Below are positions 60,094 to 64,000 of a stretch of DNA of 64,000 nucleotides, piece by piece; position 1 is the stretch's first letter, and the number at the start of each line of letters is the position of its first letter. The DNA is from Phymatolithon calcareum (taxonomy: Eukaryota; Rhodophyta; Florideophyceae; Hapalidiales). The position numbers and the translations under genes were made by a program. The stretch is taken from assembly GCA_977006965.1 (NCBI GenBank), contig OZ345353.1, positions 558,001 through 622,000 of the forward strand, given 5' to 3'. A model generated the notes under the pieces. The model did not search any database. It was not told where the DNA came from and saw only the letters and a list, made by a program, of their open reading frames with translations.

Positions 60094-63000
60094 ATGCCAG
60101 TCAAAGAACTCGCAGATAGTGCCATCATTGTTTACTCCGTCTATGCCGCCGCATTCATACCCCTCGCCTTCATCTACGGCTTGGACTTCATCACTGAAAA
60201 GTGGAGGACGATCCACGATACACGTCGAAATGGCACAATCCAGCTGTGCATTTCAGCACCCTCTCTTGCCTATGTCATCTACTACATTATTCTTCAAGTG
60301 AAAAGCAACGATCACAAAGAGGCAGCGGCGGCAATCACAGTGGCAGTATTTAACACGTACCACGTACTTCGTAACGTTTGGGGTCTCATCCAGCTTTATG
60401 AATTCAGGAACTGGAATGTTCGTGCGCTAACGTGTCTCATCAAGCTTGGATATGCGGTACCAGAATGCCCGTCACAGAGCAGACCTTTGTTTAAGAAGAA
60501 TCCAATTCCAGAACTCTGGAATAAATGCAGGTTCTGGAGGCGCGCATCATCCACGTCGTCCGATGGTTCAGAATCAACCACGTCGTCCGATGGTACAGAA
60601 TCATCCACGTCGTCGGATGGTACAGAATCATCCACGTCGTCGGATGGTACAGAATCTTACACTCGAATGAACCTGTGGACGAAATTGAGGACGAAGTGCA
60701 TGTCATTCTTAAAGGGGTCATCGACAACTGTGAGGGGCAATGTTCTCATTCCGAATCAGGATTACGCATCCTACGAATTGATAAATGTGAAGAGGACAGT
60801 GGACCGTCTTATGGTTGTCAACAATTCGCTACTTGACAATGAGTTTAACAGCACTGTCCTCCCAGTTCGTCCGCTTCTTTTAAATCGCTCCAAATACGAA
60901 CGACATGAAAGGCATAGTTTAGCGGCGCGAATGGTGGCATCTGTTTTGAAATCAAGGGTACCGGAAGAATGCTCAGTTCGTTGGCTAGTGTCATTCTTGG
61001 CAAAGTTTGGACATGAATGGCTTCTTGACACCAGGCGCTTAGAGAAAGTCTCAGAGAATGGGACCGAGGAAACAGAACGGTTGTTCGGTTTTCGAAGTGT
61101 TGCAGTCTTGGCAGCTTCCCACACAACGTACGGAAAAGTGACTTCAGACGGGTCTACGAAGAATTTCGTGTCTCTGTTTTCTCCATTCCATGAGTACTGC
61201 ACTGCGCCCCATAGCTATTATCAATCCACGATTAATGCGGGCGAAGCAAATCCCCTTCCTTTCAAATGCAAGGGTTGCGAGAATGGCAAATTGAACTTTC
61301 ACGATCATGTGGCGACTATAAAAGACGCGGTGAGAGACGATTGGGATAAAAATTTGCTGAGCAAGCTCCGGGACGAAGAGAGAACAGCAGTCGAGAATGT
61401 GAATGCGGTGCAGCTGGCTTGTTTTTCTAAGCTCATGATACAAGACCCCAACTTCAGCGTATACTTTCGTCCTCTTGAGTATGCTCCATTGCTGGAGAGC
61501 TATGACGAGCACCTAGTGGGCATTGTGATGTATCAAATTGGGTGCGATGGCGAGAATGATGTAGCTGAGTTTGCCCAAACACTTCCCTGGGGACATGCAT
61601 TGCGGGAAAAAAATGACTACAGTGTCCGTGACCATTTTGCCTTCGAACTGCTTCAAGTAAGCTTTCATATTGAAAACTATTTCGCCTTGCATAACGGAGA
61701 GAAACTTGAGGATTTCCTTGAAGAGTTGAAGCCCACTTATGCACAAGACACATGCCTTTCTGTGTTCCAGCAACAATATGATCTTGAAACTTCTCGACTT
61801 CAATGGGACGTGGCGAATATCGAAAACAAAGATACAAGTCGGTTTATTGGATGTGTGATTGAGCTTGTAAGATCAACACTGGCCAAATGGGTCAAAGAAA
61901 CACAGTGTGAAAGGGACGGTTGGATAGCAAGTGTATCGACCGACGAGTTAAGCTTTACTTGCAGCAAACAGCTGTGTTCGGCATTCAAGAGTATGGACGA
62001 CGAGAAGTTTGTACATAGCTTCAACATGAGACTTGTTTGGGAAGTTCAATCGTTCTTGCAGTGGAAGATACAACAAGAAGTTGATCTGAAAGAGGAGGAT
62101 CTGCGAACCTCACGAGCGCTTATGATGCTTTTTATTCTTGGATTTCCGTCGCTGCGTGTGAAACAATGTCCAGAAACGTCTCGTAATACAGTCGAACAAG
62201 ATGGGAGCAATGTAATTGTTTTTTCAAAGGGATTTACAATAGCTCCGGTTGGTGGACCTCAAAATATAAGAATTTCGGCGGAATTGAATGTTGAATCAGA
62301 GCAGATCACGCTGTGCCTGATGGAATCGGAAGTTTTCAAGTGGCAGGCTTGGAAGGACGCGTTTATGGGCAGAATGTGTGCACAGAAAGAATGGAGACTT
62401 AGTGGGATGATTTCGGAGCATGAAAGTCTTGACGACAGAGCGAAAGAAGTTGAGCTTTCAGATTCTGTTCAGCACATTTCTGGAAATGTGCTTGGAAAAG
62501 TCTTCGATTTCGATATTTGGGAAGGGTGGCCTCCCTATACACCTCAGATCGCTATATTTGAACTCGAGACGATAACGTACGAACAAGAAGAAGAAGAGGT
62601 TGAGGGTTTGAAAAATGCACTGGAGAATCACTTTCAGTCCAAAGAGGTCACCAGACCTTCCTACGATGATGGAATTATTGCTCTGCAAGATGGCCGCGAA
62701 GTGGAGGCAATGAAAATATTTCGGCGGTGCATTGCCGATGAAGGACATGAAGAAGCTCTGGAGCAAAGCGTCAATACTTGTCTGAAAAACATTCCTGAAC
62801 AGCTTTCTCAACTGAATCGTTTATGTCACGGTATGTGGTCGCGGTACAAGGTGCTCATGGAGCGAAGCAACATGCAGGTGTCGGGCAGTATCAAAGAAAT
62901 TGATTTCGGACGACTGGCTAGCTGTTCGGGACGAGTTTTCGAGGCAACAAAAATTCCTGAGTTCGGAGTTCTGAAAGCGTATTGTTTATTTTACCAAGAC

Positions 63001-64000
63001 GGACCAAACAACACTGTTTCGGATGAAGCAATCCATTCACTCGAACAGGTGATCCATTTTCTTAAACGTGATCACTACTTGAACGTCCCTGCGAAATTTC
63101 ACCTTGCTCTCGGCCATCTAAGTGTGTACATGAAGTCGCGCGACCCTGTGCGAAGGCATCTGGCAGGAACGGCCATGCTTCATTTTGGCCTTTCAGTCGT
63201 GTCAGTTGGCACGAAACACAGCACCATCAGCTACTACACTACTGAAGGAATCCAATCTCTTGACTTTATACTAGGCCTCTTGAAAGCGGCGGGGGACCTA
63301 GTTTATATTGGCGACTTACTTAGGAAAGGTTTTTGTGTATCTCGAGACAAGCAGGCCAAATCTTGGGTGCTGCACCTGTTGGGAAAACTTTTCGGATTAC
63401 GAAATGAAGGGAATCATTTGGAAGCAACTTTTGCAAAACTGTTGGTGGAAGAAGACGTTCCTAAAGATGAAGAGGAAGGGGATCAGCATTCGATTGGAAT
63501 CGGAAAGCATCCCGAATACGCACTTCAAGTTTTCGAGGCAATGTTGGCAAAAGGGCTACAAGAAGAACTGGTGTACACTCTCATTGGAGTAATACATCAC
63601 TTAGGCGGCATACGTGTTCCGGTCAATACATCGGAAGCGGAAAAAAACTACTCAAAAGCCATTCACCTGGGCAGCTCCATAGCTCGTATCAACATGGCTG
63701 TGTTGCGAAATGGAAATCAAGCGGAAGGGAATGATGTATCGTCTCTGGAATCGGCGATTACAGATGAGGACAGTACGGCAATGAATAATCTTGCTGTGGC
63801 TTACGAATTGGGTAAAGGAGTTGAACGCAATGCGAAACGAGCAGAGGAACTTTACAAACAAGCTATTGATAAGGACCAGCACCCGATCGCATTGTTCAAT
63901 TTGGCGGTGATGTACAAGTGCGGGGATGCAGATATTCGAAATGAAGAAAAAAGCGTCGAATTTATGGAGCGAGTTTGCAGTCTAGACCCCGACACTTCGG
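60094..64000 (+). CDS. Large membrane-anchored protein with Sel1-like C-terminus (partial)
   Basis: One continuous open frame from ATG 60094 (MPVKELADSAIIVYSVYAAA) to the window end, at least 1302 codons with no stop; I translated every line and the frame holds throughout. Two hydrophobic helices (about residues 9-29 and 50-68), and perhaps a third (78-98), anchor the N-terminus. A Ser/Thr/Asp repeat follows at 152-187, then a long region of no known family with a CKGC pair (C392, C395; FKCKGCENGKLNF). A helical part (ALQDGREVEAMKIFRRCIAD) recalls TPRs. From about residue 1180 come Sel1-like units: AEKNYSKAIHLGSSIARINM, STAMNNLAVAYELGKGVERN and HPIALFNLAVMYKCGDADIR. Sel1 repeats usually mediate protein binding. 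The 3' end is outside the window. It is the intact paralogue of the pseudogene at 40-44 kb; function unknown. Confidence 0.85.
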   Translation, partial: MPVKELADSAIIVYSVYAAAFIPLAFIYGLDFITEKWRTIHDTRRNGTIQLCISAPSLAYVIYYIILQVKSNDHKEAAAAITVAVFNTYHVLRNVWGLIQLYEFRNWNVRALTCLIKLGYAVPECPSQSRPLFKKNPIPELWNKCRFWRRASSTSSDGSESTTSSDGTESSTSSDGTESSTSSDGTESYTRMNLWTKLRTKCMSFLKGSSTTVRGNVLIPNQDYASYELINVKRTVDRLMVVNNSLLDNEFNSTVLPVRPLLLNRSKYERHERHSLAARMVASVLKSRVPEECSVRWLVSFLAKFGHEWLLDTRRLEKVSENGTEETERLFGFRSVAVLAASHTTYGKVTSDGSTKNFVSLFSPFHEYCTAPHSYYQSTINAGEANPLPFKCKGCENGKLNFHDHVATIKDAVRDDWDKNLLSKLRDEERTAVENVNAVQLACFSKLMIQDPNFSVYFRPLEYAPLLESYDEHLVGIVMYQIGCDGENDVAEFAQTLPWGHALREKNDYSVRDHFAFELLQVSFHIENYFALHNGEKLEDFLEELKPTYAQDTCLSVFQQQYDLETSRLQWDVANIENKDTSRFIGCVIELVRSTLAKWVKETQCERDGWIASVSTDELSFTCSKQLCSAFKSMDDEKFVHSFNMRLVWEVQSFLQWKIQQEVDLKEEDLRTSRALMMLFILGFPSLRVKQCPETSRNTVEQDGSNVIVFSKGFTIAPVGGPQNIRISAELNVESEQITLCLMESEVFKWQAWKDAFMGRMCAQKEWRLSGMISEHESLDDRAKEVELSDSVQHISGNVLGKVFDFDIWEGWPPYTPQIAIFELETITYEQEEEEVEGLKNALENHFQSKEVTRPSYDDGIIALQDGREVEAMKIFRRCIADEGHEEALEQSVNTCLKNIPEQLSQLNRLCHGMWSRYKVLMERSNMQVSGSIKEIDFGRLASCSGRVFEATKIPEFGVLKAYCLFYQDGPNNTVSDEAIHSLEQVIHFLKRDHYLNVPAKFHLALGHLSVYMKSRDPVRRHLAGTAMLHFGLSVVSVGTKHSTISYYTTEGIQSLDFILGLLKAAGDLVYIGDLLRKGFCVSRDKQAKSWVLHLLGKLFGLRNEGNHLEATFAKLLVEEDVPKDEEEGDQHSIGIGKHPEYALQVFEAMLAKGLQEELVYTLIGVIHHLGGIRVPVNTSEAEKNYSKAIHLGSSIARINMAVLRNGNQAEGNDVSSLESAITDEDSTAMNNLAVAYELGKGVERNAKRAEELYKQAIDKDQHPIALFNLAVMYKCGDADIRNEEKSVEFMERVCSLDPDTS
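60547..60654 (+). repeat. 27-bp coding minisatellite, four copies
   Basis: Four in-frame copies of a 27-bp unit encoding SSTSSDG(S/T)E. The pseudogene copy at 40 kb has only one such unit, so this array expanded after the duplication, or contracted in the other copy. Confidence 0.9.

Overview
This window looks like nuclear DNA of a compact, intron-poor eukaryote, most plausibly a florideophyte red alga of the Chondrus type (inference). Genes are mostly single-exon, with a few very short introns (42-95 nt, GT..AG). The identifiable proteins are eukaryotic: a SUMO protease, a KLHDC4 kelch protein, a peroxisomal-type ABC half-transporter, a CST-complex STN1, an SFT2 Golgi protein, and a lipase fused to a multi-span membrane domain. 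Gene islands alternate with mobile-element debris. Species identity cannot be proved from the sequence alone. I saw no rRNA, tRNA or CRISPR.

Layout. 0.2-5.4 kb: two related, internally deleted Helitrons in tandem. 5.4-6.7 kb: a 616-bp inverted-repeat element and the 3' end of a LINE. 6.9-13.6 kb: a gene island with a membrane protein, a frameshifted TIR protein, STN1 and a Myb/SANT protein on the minus strand, and a ULP2/SENP6-7-like SUMO protease on the plus strand. 13.6-16.6 kb: decayed sequence. 16.6-28.9 kb: KLHDC4, an ABCD transporter, a multi-TM class 3 lipase and a sulfotransferase, separated by 0.6-2.8 kb spacers. 29.3-36.2 kb: a P-loop GTPase with Sel1-like repeats and a decaying repeat tail, a six-TM protein and a low-complexity protein, all on the minus strand.

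39.4-43.9 kb and 59.7-64.0 kb carry two direct copies of one large gene: N-terminal membrane anchor, long unrecognised middle, Sel1-like C-terminus. The left copy is a pseudogene with three frameshifts, a nonsense codon and a replaced 3' end. The right copy is one uninterrupted reading frame of at least 1302 codons that runs off the window. Between them lie a 239-bp tandem array, a striking run of back-to-back palindromes, and a CACTA/Plavaka-like transposon whose two minus-strand reading frames are each interrupted by one in-frame stop. A short island at 58-59.3 kb holds a small secreted Cys-rich protein convergent with an SFT2-family gene.

The best candidates for something undescribed are the clustered perfect palindromes (chiefly 46.71-46.91 kb, with smaller relatives at 27.6, 32.4, 44.3, 47.9, 51.05 and 55.85 kb) and the large membrane-anchored Sel1 family. 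Together with the Sel1 GTPase and the TIR protein, that family hints at a fast-evolving, possibly immune-like repertoire; this is inference, not demonstration.
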